A DNA stretch of 64,000 nt from Isoetes taiwanensis (GCA_021234155.1 JAJEKV010000109.1:2786738-2850737); one strand, 5' to 3'; shown: positions 46,098 to 59,629, numbered from the stretch's first letter. Notes: generated from the sequence alone by a model not told the origin. Numbers and translations: made by a program.

Positions 46098-46550
46098 CCC
46101 TAAGGCCCGAAAGGCCAAAAATTTTTTTTTGCAACACAAACCATTAACATCCAACATATAAAAATTAAATCCCCCAACACATAACAGCCATTGACATTAA
46201 CAACCAACACATAACTACCATTGACATTAATTAACACAACCATTGGGTCCAATACATTTAAATTAAAATCCCCCTTAAACCCCCTTTGATTTGGGTGCAT
46301 ATTCACAGGGGGGCCGTAGGGCAGCGAGAGCCCTCATAATTGTATTTTGCCCGTACGAAATCAACACCATATAGTATTCCGCTTGAAATCTTATAGTATT
46401 TTGCGAATCTTGTTATACAGTATAGCAAATTTTGTATTTGCATACCCCACAAACGAGGAACTTTACGTACGGTGTAGATTAAGGAATAAGGGGTGAATAT
46501 GCCTATCCAACAGCTCTCGTTGCCCGGAGTCACCCCCCGTGTGAATATGA
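46098..46550 (-). mobile_element. Foldback element, copy E1 (right arm truncated)
   Basis: The interior (46303-46540) is the reverse complement of the interior of the copy at 63503-63963, sharing blocks such as GGGCAGCGAGAGCCCT, ACGTACGGTGTAGATTAAGG and CCTATCCAACAGCTCTC. The left arm is long and contains a duplicated ACACATAAC..CCATTGACATTAA segment; the right arm is reduced to about 20 bases (TCACCCCCCGTGTGAATATG). The outer tip AAGGCCCGAAAGGCCAAAAA resembles the other copy's GGGCCCTTTGGGCCC tip. Confidence 0.8.
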
Positions 46551-46857
46551 ATGTCCCCTTGATATTAAAAAACGTTTGTAAAATATTAATTGAATTGATA
46601 CTGTCATATCTATGCGCGCATAGACATTTTTCTTTTCCCTTGCATTTTAGTGTTTCAAAATAGTACTATTTTTTAGTTTGACTTGAAGCAACAAATGTCG
46701 TCCTCTGTTAAATGTGTACCTTTTGGATTGAAACTTTTTTTCTGCTGCCCGTTTTCTTTAAAAGAGGTCAAAAATACCGAGTTTACGTGTTTTCAAAAAA
46801 GGAATCTGCAATTGCACCACAGGTCATTAGTGCGTTTGCTAGGTCACCTTGTTTATT

Positions 46858-47821
46858 GCTCTAGTCATTTCTCTCAGTTAGTGTTGTTCATCATATTGTT
46901 CTCTTGAGGCTACTAGTCCCTCTGTGTCTATTTTCGACTGGAGCATATTGTTTTTATTTATCTCCTATCTCTGCATTCTGCTTTCATTTCTGCCTCAATC
47001 GTCTCGGTTGCCCGCTATAGCTTATTGCACCATTCTGCTCATCTGGATTGCTCCATTGGTCTAGTTGCTTCTTGGCATTCTTTCCTTTATAGGATTATTA
47101 GTTTGTTCATTTGTCCAATTATGCAAGGTCTCCGATATGAGCTGTCTTGTATGTTGTTACTATTTTTGAAAGTTCATTTAGGTCCATTATGCATGGATGA
47201 TATATGTTGGAATTTAGTCTTTGATTTTCATAGTGTTTATCATATGGTTTTTCTTTGCTGTCATTGTTGTGCATTGATCATCCAATTTGTTTTCATGTGC
47301 ACGTTGTTGTGTTTGTAATTTGTGGTTTGTGTTCGGTTTTTTGGGCCTTATTTGTTTACGTCCATTTGCCCCATATTTTTGGCTTTCTTCTTTGTTAATC
47401 GTGGTTCGCATCATCTTTATGAAGTTTGTATCATTTGTCTCCGTCTTTCTCCCACCATTCCTTGTTAGATTTTGCATATTATTCTCATCTTTTGTCTCGC
47501 CGCAGCTCCTTTTGGGTTCACCAACCTCATTCGGCAGTTGTTTCTTTTTTGGCATGCCCATGGTATCGGTTGCTCCTCGTATATTATTCTTTGTCGTTCT
47601 CTACCAGGTCACTCCAGTTCTAAGTCAGTTCTTCATCACACAAAGGTCTTAGTTTCATAGTTGTTTCCCATGATGTTTCTTTTTTGCATCTATGCCGTTA
47701 AGAAATCGCCTGCCCTCTCAGTGATCTTACTTGTTTTTGCTCGCAGTATAGGTCTGTGATTGGAGGAGGTAGGTTCCTCTTTGTGTCGGATGTTATTGCT
47801 TTGCAAAGGACCTTTCCCTAG
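46858..47821 (+). mobile_element. Repeat family R, copy A, right part
   Basis: The sequence resumes with ATTGCTCTAGTC after the 8.0-kb insertion and matches 37685-38870 over most of its length. It ends with TTGCTTTGCAAAGGACC and TTTCCCTAG (47795-47820), the same 3' end as copy B at 49378-49403. This places the copy A 3' end directly against the copy B start. Confidence 0.65.
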
Positions 47822-49406
<1,585 letters not shown>

Positions 49407-50829
49407 TATATAATTAGCTTTTTTATTATCTTTATCTTTATCTTTAGATTCCCTCTCAACTATTAAAGAACGTAGAAAAAAGCCAAACACATATTGTAAA
49501 ATAACTCTTTAAGAGTTTAAAAAGTAGCTATATATAATAAACAGAGGCTTAAAACCATTGTTTATTATAAAAGATATAGTAGAGTATGCTTAATTTTTCC
49601 TTGAACTCCGGCCCATGAGTTTTGAGTACAACCGCAATCAAAGCAGCTCCTCCTGCTTTCGAGATTCGAAGGTGAGTCTTTTTCCTATTTAGAAGAGTCT
49701 CAACAAGAAATGGATCTATTTTAAAGAGTTAGATATCATGTCTTGTTCCTTCTGCTAGCTAGCAGAGTCCCTTGTGATAAAAAATGGTCAGGCTTGGGGC
49801 CACTAAGCAGAATATTGACAGAAAACAATGCCAACTATTTTAACTGATAAGACTAAAGCTTCATCAAATCTACCAATGTAATTTATATGAACCACAAGTG
49901 ATATGTCCAAGATGTTAACAATAACCTTTATATACCTATTGCAGGTTGGTGATCAATATTTTGGATAGATGAAACAACTACATTTTGGGGCTTTTACCTT
50001 AACATCATTCAAACATAGTTGTGTTGAGACAAAACGATGAGAATTTGCTTGTATAGTAGTGTAGTAGTGATCAGATGAGATGGATACTACTTAGCTTGCC
50101 TTTGTCGATGCACTGTCTGCTTGTAAATTTGTTCAATAAACCCCCACTAAGTGAAGGTGCCTACAACTGTATATTTCCAATGCCATCACCAATTTTCTTG
50201 GTTTTTTCTTATTACATGCCCTTTTTCTCTAGTTCTGGTACCATTTCTGCATATCGCCACATTTTCTGCTTAAAGTAGATATCGTTATGGCATGAACACA
50301 GGAACACAAACTTATCTTTTGGCATCTTGTTCAAGAGCTTGGCAAGTGTAATCTCTTGACATCTTGTTTTTATTGCAGTCAAGCAATGGGTGAGAAATGC
50401 GAGAAAAAAAAAAACATTTAATGGACCATCCAAAAGTTGGAATTCTAGTGGAACCAAAACTCAAACTTGCACTAAGATGAGAAGCTTCTAAGATGTCACG
50501 ATTAATCAGCCAAGCACATTAGATTTATTTTAGTCAAGTGGAGTGGAGGTATCTTATTGGAGGAATAGACTGTACTTGAAAATTCTGGTCATTCTTATTC
50601 CGGACATACATAACATACACAGAATCAGAAGTCAAAAGTCCTTTGCGTCTTCGACACGAAGGGCGGATTTGCAGCACGCACTTATATATTATTAGATTGC
50701 TTGCAAATCAGCATATAATCGAGTATAACGCTGCGCAGTCACACTTGCTAAATTGGGCCGCTGAATCCGATCGCATTTGCTTCTTCGATTTGGGCTTCAT
50801 TTTGGGCATTAATTTTTGTTGTTCCAAAA
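49407..50829. other. Intergenic stretch and upstream region of the HIPP gene
   Basis: No gene is recognised. The promoter of the HIPP gene must lie in the last part; no convincing TATA box was fixed. Confidence 0.4.
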
Positions 50830-51710
50830 ATGGCTTCCGCGCATCACTGCTGCTGCGATTGCAAATGTTCTGGTTGCCCTGGAAAACCAGAATCAGTGAA
50901 GAAGAAGACAGAGGTTGTCCTGAGGGCCAACCTCACCTGCAGAACATGCCAGAAGAAAATCGAAAAGGCCCTCAAATCCGTAAAAGGCAAGCATTTTCAA
51001 GGAATTCCTTGTTGGGTTGTTCCAATTTCTTGCGTTCTTTGTTGGGTTTGCTCTTGTTTCATCTGTGGCCATGTAAAAACCGTCAATTCTGAATAATTAC
51101 ACCACTGGTTTCGATTGAAAACTGTGTACTTGTTCTTAAAGTTGTGTGTGATTAATGGCATATGATGATGTAACTGGTTTTGGTTTCAGGGGTTGAAGCT
51201 GTGGACCTGAATGTTGGGAAGCACATGATTACTGTAAAGGGTGAGGATTTGAAGAAGGAAGTTTGTCTGCAAAAGGCTCAGAAAGTAGGGAAGGCTGCAA
51301 GTCTATGGCCAGAGGAGGATTTAAAAAGGATGAAGGAGGAAGCAGAGAAGAAGAAAAAGGCAGAGGAAGAAAAAAAGAAGAAGGAAGAAGAAGAGAAAAA
51401 AAAGAAAGAGGAGGAGGAAAAGAAGAAGAAGAAGGAAGAGGAGGACAAGAAAAAGAAAGAAGAGGAGGACAAAAAGAAGAAGGAAGAGGAGGAAAAAAAG
51501 AAGAAGGATGATGAAGAGAAGAAGAAGAAGAAAGAGGAAGAGGACAAGAAAAAAGGAGAGAGCAAGGCCAGTGAAACAAAGCACCCTGAAGTTGTGGTTG
51601 TATATAAGTATCTAGATCCTCCATATTATGCCAATTGCCCTAATCACTACTGCCAACAAGGGTGCTATTGCCATGGTCAATATCCCAACAACAACTGCGC
51701 ATTCATGTGA
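50830..51710 (+). CDS. HIPP: Heavy metal-associated isoprenylated plant protein (HIPP), 2 exons
   Basis: Exons 50830-50986 and 51190-51710, 225 residues. The N-terminus is Cys-rich (HHCCCDCKCSGCPGKP), which may bind metal. The HMA domain follows, with the metal-binding LTCRTC (CXXC) and KKIEKALKSVKG continuing across the intron into VEAVDLNVGKHMITVKG, a typical ferredoxin-like fold pattern. A long Lys/Glu-rich low-complexity segment follows, then a Tyr/Cys-rich end and a terminal CAFM, a CaaX box expected to be farnesylated and to anchor the protein to membranes. Family roles include metal handling and stress response; the partner metal is not predictable here. The intron uses a GC donor (AAAAG/GCAAGC) with a normal AG acceptor; every GT donor nearby breaks the frame. 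The start is the first ATG before the Cys-rich segment. Confidence 0.9.
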
Positions 51711-51982
51711 TCTAGCATATCATGAAGAGATAGTATTAATGCGATCTAGCATATCATGAAGAGATAGTATTCGCGAACCATATGCTCTTGACAACAACAT
51801 AGGTTGAACATTGTGTTTGTGACAACATCATATTGAAGACTCAGATGCTCTTGACAACAACATAGGTTGAACATTGTGTTTGTGACAACATCATATTGAA
51901 GACTCTTTGATAACTACAAGATGCTTGAACATTGTGTTTGTGACAACATCATATTGAAGACTCTTTGATAACTACAAGATGC
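51708..51982. repeat. Three sets of tandem repeats in the HIPP 3' flank
   Basis: Set one: two ~30-bp copies of GATCTAGCATATCATGAAGA (51709 and 51743), the first overlapping the stop codon. Set two: two copies with a 63-bp period starting ATGCTCTTGACAACAACATA (51782 and 51845). Set three: a 58-bp unit starting TTGAACATTGTGTTTGTGAC (51867 and 51925), overlapping set two. All probably lie in the 3' UTR. Confidence 0.88.
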
Positions 51983-53459
51983 TGGAGATATGGTTTGGTT
52001 CCATAGATAGCATATACAACTTTATTCACACATCTCCACGCACTTGTCTTGATCCCTAACGTGATATCTTGGCTTATTTGTCAAAGTTCCTGGGTCCCTT
52101 TAGCCATATGCCCAGCTGCCGCCGTTAGCTACATTTCTATGCTGAATAGATGTATTAACGACCATATGCTTTCAATACATATATTATATTGGCATCAATG
52201 TGGCTTGTTTTTTCTCATTGTCCCTTGGATCTTGTGTTGTGATGTTTGCACTACAAAAGCAAATGTCAACATGTGTGAATCTTCCTCATGAATCTACCTC
52301 GCCTTTCTAACTTAAGAATTTGTGGCTTAAGTTAGACCCATAGAAAGTTAGTGCAAAAATTTAATAGCTGATTTGAAATCTATCATGCTAGGATTTCAAC
52401 CTCATATTTTGAGCAAAATTTGAATAATCAATGCTTATTCAGATTAGGATTGTGCATATTCCACTATTTTATTCTATCTACCCCTCCCCTTTTTCGCTGT
52501 TTTTATCACATGATACGCTACACACTTTTTACCAAAATTTACTTGGCAAGTCTACATTTTTCTAATATTTGTTGATTTATGTGGACGTAAAAATTCATCT
52601 TATCTTATCTTATCTTATCTTATAAGCTTATTTTGATGGGATTGAGGACAAGAACTTGAAAGACATCTATTCACACTATGGTCACTGGTGGGCCAATTCA
52701 AATGTTTGTATGCAATTAGATTTTCCATATACATGACATTACGTGTTCATAAATTTTCCTTTTCCTCTCACTTATTATTTGTCAAACCATAGTGTTGCTT
52801 TTTAGTTTGCCCTTGGCAACCCATAGAGTATGAAATATCTACAACTGCCAAGACATTTTTAATATTTACAGTATTTTTATCCTTGATTCTTAGCTTGTGT
52901 AGTTTCATGCACGAATCATGAAATGAATTAGTGTCCACACTAAATGCTCTATCACAAACTTATCATTAGTACTAAGAGTTATAATTTGCTTTATTGAGTT
53001 ATTGTTAGGATACCTTATTTTTTGGAGGTGCTTTGCACTTTGTTCTCTTATGTTTCCCAATAAAATATTTTCACATGCATTGGCACATCATCAAAGTAAT
53101 AATGCATACACATGGCCTCCTCCGGTTACTACTTTGGAACTACCGTATATCCACCACTTGTAGAACACCATTAGTGTTAGATCGAATTAATGATGACATC
53201 GTTTAAAAGAAATGCAAATTGAAGTATCCATTGCGCATTTTCTTCATTGTGCTTTTAAATACAGGTGTTGACTTTAAACATAATTTGGGGTAGTTGACAG
53301 TGCAAATAATGACGACGATGATTATGATAGTGGTCTAGAATGTCTTAAGGTTTATTGACTATTGTAAAAAACTCCCTACATGCTGCCTAAACCAACGCCT
53401 CTTTTGCAACTATAAAAGCAATAAGACACCCAGGATTTACGGCTAAAGCAATCATGGAA
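51983..53459. other. Intergenic stretch, no gene seen
   Basis: AT-rich. A short run of TCTTA units occurs at about 52593-52622. Nothing else is recognised. Confidence 0.4.
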
Positions 53460-54039
53460 CGACTTCTGGACTTATTCTCTTTGGCTTCAAGTTGTCTGTT
53501 GAATTGGCAGAAGTGTAATGCAATTTGGGCGCTAGATGGATCCAGCTTCGTTTTGTTTGTCTCAGTACACATAGAAACTTGTTCCTCTTGGCACTACTAC
53601 CAGGTTGCTTGGGGTTCCCTTTGAAATGGACATTTCAGTAGTTCAAGCATAGGACCAAGACATTCTCAGCCTTCAAAGGCATTTTCTTTGGTGGAGAGAG
53701 GCTTCCTTATCTATGGCTGGTAGAGTGCAGGTAGCTAAATGTTTTCCTAATGGCATGCATATATGTGTGGTTTCAGTGTTGCTAGCTCCTCCTCAAAAAT
53801 TTAAAAAGATCAATGAGTTAGTTAGGAACTTTGTGTGGGGTGCCAATGAAACATGTGCATTTGTAAAAGTCGCATGGAGCAAATGCATCCGCCCCAAAAA
53901 GGATGGTGGCCTAGGTTCTCGCATGCATCTCCCTTTCTCAAAGGTCTCTTAAACGCATGGCAATTTGTGAGGCCATCGGTGGAGAGTGATCCCCTATATT
54001 GCATGTAGACTTCTTCCCTCTTTTGACCACCTCCCCTTG
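53460..54039 (+). pseudogene. L1-type LINE relic, reverse-transcriptase C-terminal part (left of insertion)
   Basis: The reading passes through LLNWQKCNAIWA, VPLGTTTRLLGVPFEMD, SLSMAGRVQVAKC, KKINELVRNFVWGA and VAWSKCIRPKKDGGLG, the standard order after the RT palm in plant L1 elements. Several stops and shifts show that it is old. The last bases (FDHLPL) continue in frame after the inserted element at 57007. Confidence 0.8.
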
Positions 54040-57006
54040 ATGGCATATTTAACAAAATTTAGACTTATTCAAATCTAATAGATATATACTTCAAGGATGT
54101 CATAATAAAATCAACAGTATTTTTAACTCTTATTCATTTTAATCATTTGTTTTGTTTATCTTTAGATCAAAAGTATGAAGGTTACCAAAGTATAAAATTG
54201 CTTTCTAAATTAATTTTCACTTTGATTTATTTAAAATTATCTAAAATAAATGCTATATAATTGAAATGTTTTTTCAAAATAGGTAAAGAAAGTTTTAGAT
54301 TTAGAATAATATATTGAATAATTTATTATTGATTAAGTTTTAATATATTTTGTTTCATTAATAATAAATTAATCTATATTTATTATTAAAATATTAATTT
54401 TACAATTTAATTGATTTTGATCTCAAAACTTTCTTAAACGTGTTTTTAAAAAATATAAAAGTTTATAAATTTAGAAATTTTTATAATAATTTTATGTCAA
54501 TCGCTTATCGGACCATAGGATTTCATTTGCAAATTTTCAGGATTGCCAAATTTTAAATTTGTTAGATCACTAAAATTTAAAATTTTATATTCTTGAAATG
54601 TCTAATTCTAAATAAATTCAAGTGAAAATTAGTCTGAAAGGTAATTTTAAATTTTTATAACTTTTATAATTAAAACTCATTAAAATTATAACAATCAAGA
54701 AGAATCTTCATACACAGCATTTTCAGTATATTATAAGTCAAATGATTGTAAGTTATTGAAGGATTCTCGTGGTCCATATGCATCACTTTGCAGAAATGAT
54801 GGCATGTGTGAGGAGATAGTGAACTACGTTGATGGTGTCACAGTCACAATAGAGTTGATAAGTGAGAGACTAAAATTTACTGAAGTTTCAGCAAGTGTTA
54901 CTATTAGTTATGGAATTGATGGCAATGGAAGAGGCGATACAAAAGGAATATTAGGAATGAGACAAGGTAGATTATCGGAATGGAACAATTTTATTTCACT
55001 TCGTATTCATATTGCCTTCCTCCATTAAAATTAAGATCAAGCTCTACACTGATCTTCGAAGATCCTAGTTTTCCAAATGATTATAAAACTATGACTTTTT
55101 CTACTGTTGATTTTCTTCCACATTTTTACTACTTGCCTATTACTGTTGCTGGTGTTATATTGTCAATGTCAAAAGAAGACATGTTGGTGAAAAGAGATGG
55201 AAGTGGTGATTTTATTCTAGACACTGGTCCTTCTGTTACCCATTTAGTCCCATCCATATATAAAACGTTCACTGCACATATCTTCTTCTATTCATACAAA
55301 AATCTTTCCAGAGATGACATATTTAATAAAATTTAGACTTATTCAAATCTAATAGATATATACTTCAAGGATGTCATAATAAAATCAACAGTATTTTTAA
55401 CTCTTATTGATTTTAATCATTTGTTTTGTTTAATTTTAGATCAAAAGTATGAAGGTTACCAAAGTATAAAATTGCTTTCTAAATTAATTTTCACTTTGAT
55501 TTATTTAGAATTATCTAAAATAAATGCTATATAATTGAAATGTTATTTTTTTCAAAATAGGTAAAGAAAGTTTTAGATTTAGAATTAATTAAATGATTAT
55601 GTTTATCTGTATATACATTGAATAATTTATTATTTATTAAGTTTCAAATATATTTTGTTTCATTAATAGTAAATTATTTAATAGTTAATATTAAAATGTT
55701 AACTTTACAATTTAATTGATTTTGATCTCAAAACTTTCTTACACGTGTTTTTAAGAATATAAAAGTTTGTAAATTCAAAAAATTTTATAATAATTTTATG
55801 TCAATCGCTTATCGACCATCGGATTTCATTTGCAAATTTTCAGGATTGCCAAATTTTAAATTTGTTAAATCACTAAAAATTAAAATTTTATATTCTTGAA
55901 ATGTCTAATTCTAAATAAATTCAAGTGAATATTAGTCTGAAATGTAATTTTGAATTTTTATAACCATTAAGTCTTAACTTAAAAATAAACTTTTATAATT
56001 AAAACTCATTAAAATTATAACAATCAAGAAGAATTAAATAATATATATATTCTTATAATGGAGTCCTTGAAGTGTTATCTATTAAAGGGTCATTTTCCAC
56101 TTGCCATTAAGTTAAGTTAAATAGGGCAAATAACTGAAACTTGCTTTCCCACTGACCCTTAAGTTAAGATCAATTAAGTTAATTCCAGTTAATTTTTAAC
56201 TGTTCATTAACTTAATGGAGCATCCTAAAAATATTTAACCAACTAGTGCAAAAGTTAAGTGACCTAAGCAAGGTCCACTTAACTTCTAACTTTTTGGTTA
56301 AGCATTAAGCTAACTTAACTACGAGTGAGAAATAGTTTCAGTTAGGTTAGACTCTTAAATCGTAATTTTGACAAGGATGCCAACTAGTTGACCAAGTGTC
56401 TTATTAGTTTGATAGATTGAATAAAAAACATTAAAATAGGAGGTGGATTTTAAGAATTTTATGATTGATTGATTGGTCACGTAGTATTTGATTAGAAAGT
56501 ATTAAAATGGAGAGAGTTGACTACAAGTCAATTGATTGACGAGAAAGTGTCTAAGTTAACCAAAAGTCAACTCATTGACTAGAGAGCCAACCACTTTACT
56601 AGATTTTACTAGGTAGTCAAACAATTCACAAAAATAGTAACTTGACAAAAAAAAGTCATATCCTCCATTTAACTTAACCGTATCTCTTAACTGAAGTGAG
56701 AAACAAACACATTTATCTCTAACCTAAAAAAACTTCTTAACTACTAATGTGAAGGACAAGCTTATTATAAAGATTAAGTTAAGTTGATTTCATGAGCTTA
56801 ACCTAAGTGGTCTATAATTGGTATAGTGCGAATGCATATCTTCACAATCCTTTAAGTTAGTCTTAACTTAATGACTTTAATGGGAAATCACAGCCTACTT
56901 TCCATTAAGTTAAGAGATAACCAACTGGTTAAGTTAACCTAACCTAATTGCGAGTGAGAAACTACCCAAAAATTTGAATAAGTCTAAGTTTTGTTGAATA
57001 TGTCAT
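54040..57006. mobile_element. 2,967-bp element with ~35-bp inverted termini, inserted in the L1 relic
   Basis: The left end ATGGCATATTTAAC and the right end (reverse complement ATGACATATTCAAC) match over about 35 bases with a few differences, through CTTAGACTTATTCAAAT. CTTG flanks it on both sides (54036-54039 and 57007-57010). Removing the element and one CTTG restores the LINE frame exactly (DHLPL joined to WSLSTLEHIK). Inside are two ~670-720-bp AT-rich direct repeats (54040-54706 and 55313-56036), each beginning with the terminal sequence, with a protease gene fragment between them, and then a subterminal region (56085-56960) rich in TTAAGTTAA words. No transposase is seen, so it is non-autonomous. 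Confidence 0.85.
54735..55312 (+). pseudogene. Captured fragment of a plant nepenthesin-like aspartic protease
   Basis: The first frame (54756-55015) reads CRNDGMCEEIVNYVDG, matching the C...N..C.Y...Y.DG block of A1 plant proteases, then VTISYGIDG and GILGMRQGRLS (usually G(L/I)LGLGRG.LS). A shift at about 55010 moves to SYCLPPLKLRSSSTLIFED, FYYLPITVAGVILSM and KRDGSGDFILDTGPSVTHLV, the region of the second catalytic aspartate (DTGPS here, usually DSGTT). The N-terminal part with the first catalytic Asp is missing. The fragment has no introns and lies between the two direct repeats of the inverted-repeat element, so it is a captured, dead gene piece. Confidence 0.8.
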
Positions 57007-57640
57007 CTTGTGGTCTCTCTCCACCCTAGAGCACATTAAGAGGTGGCAGGACACTAGTGTCTCCACGCTTGGGGCATGGTATCATAGTGAATGGCTGCTG
57101 ACCTGGCTACCATTTCATGAAAAACATCATCTGACAATGCAGGACTTCCATGTATGTAAGATCATTGTAGACAACATCCCTCTTGTCCCTAGTGACGCAA
57201 AAGAGCATATCTCAAAAATCAATGGAGATATTTTAGTGGGTAAGGATTTGGCTTAGCACTACTACAGGTTCCTAATGGCTGCTCCACCCTTGCCCCCATC
57301 CTCGCATTGGGAGTTGGTGGTGCAAGAACAACATCTCCATCGCATGTGGAACTGCATTGGAATAAGAATATCATTCGACCCCAACACTCCGTGCTTCTTC
57401 GACAAATTGCTCACCGGTCATTCAGAGTAACATTCGTTTAAGCCATGAGTGAGTCCACTTTGCCCTATATGCAAGAGGTTGCCTGAAACTATTGAACATT
57501 CATTTGGCTTGTATGACAATGTTCAAGCCATATGGGCATGGATTCAGGCCCGTTTCCAGTTGTATTTTAATATTTAGCAAATTCTCCTTGGTTCACTCTC
57601 TGGGTGATGGCAAAGACTTAAGAAGTTGGCATTCAATATT
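57007..57640 (+). pseudogene. L1-type LINE relic, 3' coding end (right of insertion)
   Basis: The frame continues from the left part as WSLSTLEHIKRWQDTSVSTLG. Near 57467 the reading CPICKRLPETIEHSFGLYDN shows the C-terminal zinc-binding motif (CXXC...E..H) typical of plant L1 ORF2, followed by VQAIWAW. Frame changes separate the blocks. The 3' end is not defined. Confidence 0.75.
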
Positions 57641-59629
57641 GCACGAGTGCTGGCCTGCTAAGTCATCTGGAAAAGTCGGTGTAACATAGTATTTAGAGAT
57701 TTTCTTTCTACTCCAGATCAATTACTATCCTGCATTATGTAAAAGATAAATCCATCCTGCTTTCGATGGAACATGTCATAGTTCCTTTGTTCAAGAAATA
57801 TATGAATCAAATCTAGTCTATCCAGGTGCAATGCCATGCCATTTAAATTGTTTCAAGCCATGGATCCTCTAAATTTTGCATCTAGCGGCCAACAAAATTA
57901 AAAAAAAAAAGGCCAGGAATTTTTTTTCTCTTTTTCCGATGGCTATGGCACCCTCAAGCAGTTGACATTTTGTCGAGTGTTTTGAGCTCGTGGTATTTGG
58001 CGCTAGCTGCTGGTCGACTTTCTATTTAGAATGACGCAGTTTTGAAGCTCATTTCTTTGTTCTTGCAAGTCGTTTGAAGGTTTACAACTCTTGCTATCTA
58101 GTTCTTGACCTTGAAAGTTGTAGATCACCACCCATATTTAGAGTCCGGGATGTGGGCAAGATTTTATATATGAGGGCCCATTTTGAAAGCCTAAAAACTC
58201 TCAAGTTTTGCTCAAACTAATCCTTATGGTATTTGGACAACTTAGCATTTTTCTGCTCAGGATTCAGATATCTTTATGCCTTCTGCTCTAGATTTTGTGT
58301 CTTCTTTTTCTGAGTTTTTTTCGCAGACAGGGATCTTATTTGTTGCAGGTTTGTAGGTGGCTAAGCATGCAAAGCAGAAGCAAGTATATAATAGCGCAAC
58401 ATTAGTTCTTGCCAAATTTTGTGTGTATTTCTTGCTGGATTTCATTTGTTCTTGCTGAATTTCATCTGTACAACAAGTAAAATAGGCTTGTTTTGCAACC
58501 CAAAGAGTGTTTAGTGCCTTCATAAATACTGTGAACTTCAAGATTCTGAAAGCCCACTTTGCTGGAACATAGAATCATGCTTTACATATGAAAAATAGGG
58601 AGCTAAAGTTGTGACATAGCTTAGCTGTAGTGCCTGGTTGCTTTAGGTTTATTTATCAACCATGAGCACCTTATTTATCAACCACAGTCGTGTTTGAATT
58701 AGCATAAAATTAGAATTTGATCCAAACATATCATGGTTGATCAATAAGGCACTTGGCTTAACCAAGTGAATATGAATTTTGTGACTGTAACAGTTTGATC
58801 AATAAATATCAATGATCTATAATTGTGTTTATGAAGCTGGTATGATCGAAGGAGTTTTGACTCTTGTAACAACACAAAATTAATACTTGAACATGAAATA
58901 CAATGGATCACAAGAAAAATTTGAATTATTATTTGTCAAATTGCTATGGTACAATACTTAACTGCCCAAACGGATCCACCTCTGAAAAGCTATACTGGCA
59001 AAGCTATAAACATTGGCCTCAACACTGCCACATCGTAGCCTCCGATCAAGAGAAAATACATTGGTTTAAGAATAAGAAATAATGGTATCAATCTTCAACA
59101 TAAATTGAAATCTCTATTTGCATACCTCCATGCGTAGTCTAGTTTGATTCGTGTCCACCTTTTCTATAATATCTCTCAAACTGCAAGGAGTTACAAGGCT
59201 ACCATCCCAATTCTGAAACTAGACTCCGATGATTTTCCAGAAAGGTAAGGATTGCTCAATTCTGATATGTGGTCCCCGATGAAGCTGGCCTTTCTTTTAT
59301 AGGAGCTGGCCCTTTAAGAAAAGGTAAAGGTCCTTCTCAAAATAGACATTGTTCTTTTTAATAACAATAGGGTTTTAGAAGAATTATCCCTTAATATTAT
59401 CCCTTGCCATCTTTATTATATTATTAGGCAACATTGAGCGATTAATATTTCACGTAGCTTTGCATTAACCATATAGCACTTTCACAATGGACCACCCCCT
59501 GTGCTTGTACCCTAACAGAAGCTTGTGTTTATAAAGCGTGTTCAGTGTTAAAATATTCACCAATTTGGCTATGTGGTATACCCTAACTTGTAGGAATATA
59601 CCTTACAAACAAGGATTGCTATCTATGAC
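57641..59629. other. Intergenic stretch, no gene seen
   Basis: A short inverted repeat is present at about 58650-58745 (TTATCAACCATGA facing TCATGGTTGATCAA). No coding motif or known repeat was recognised. Confidence 0.4.

Larger units (their letters stand above)
38874..46853. mobile_element. 8.0-kb DNA transposon-like element with perfect 34-bp terminal inverted repeats
   Basis: The left end (AACAAGGTGACCTAGC..., 38874-38907) is the exact reverse complement of 46820-46853. The flanks are TATT at 38870-38873 and 46854-46857. Removing the element and one TATT gives GTGCTATTGCTCTAG, the same sequence found in the related R block at 37677-37690, so the insertion point is confirmed by an empty paralogous site. 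TTA next to ACAAGG is an alternative 3-bp reading but leaves 3 extra bases. The interior carries palindrome clusters toward both ends, exon-like segments (40820-42865), a LINE tail and a foldback element. No transposase motif was recognised. A 4-bp duplication is unusual for the common plant superfamilies. Confidence 0.8.

Noticed and set aside
51229-51624. Ser/Pro/Phe-rich minus-strand frames opposite HIPP exon 2
   Set aside because: They are the complement of the Lys/Glu-rich coding region of the HIPP gene.
54040-56036. LTR retrotransposon with 0.7-kb LTRs
   Set aside because: The direct repeats lack TG...CA ends, a primer site and a polypurine tract, and the outer boundary that restores the LINE frame is at 57006 with inverted ends.
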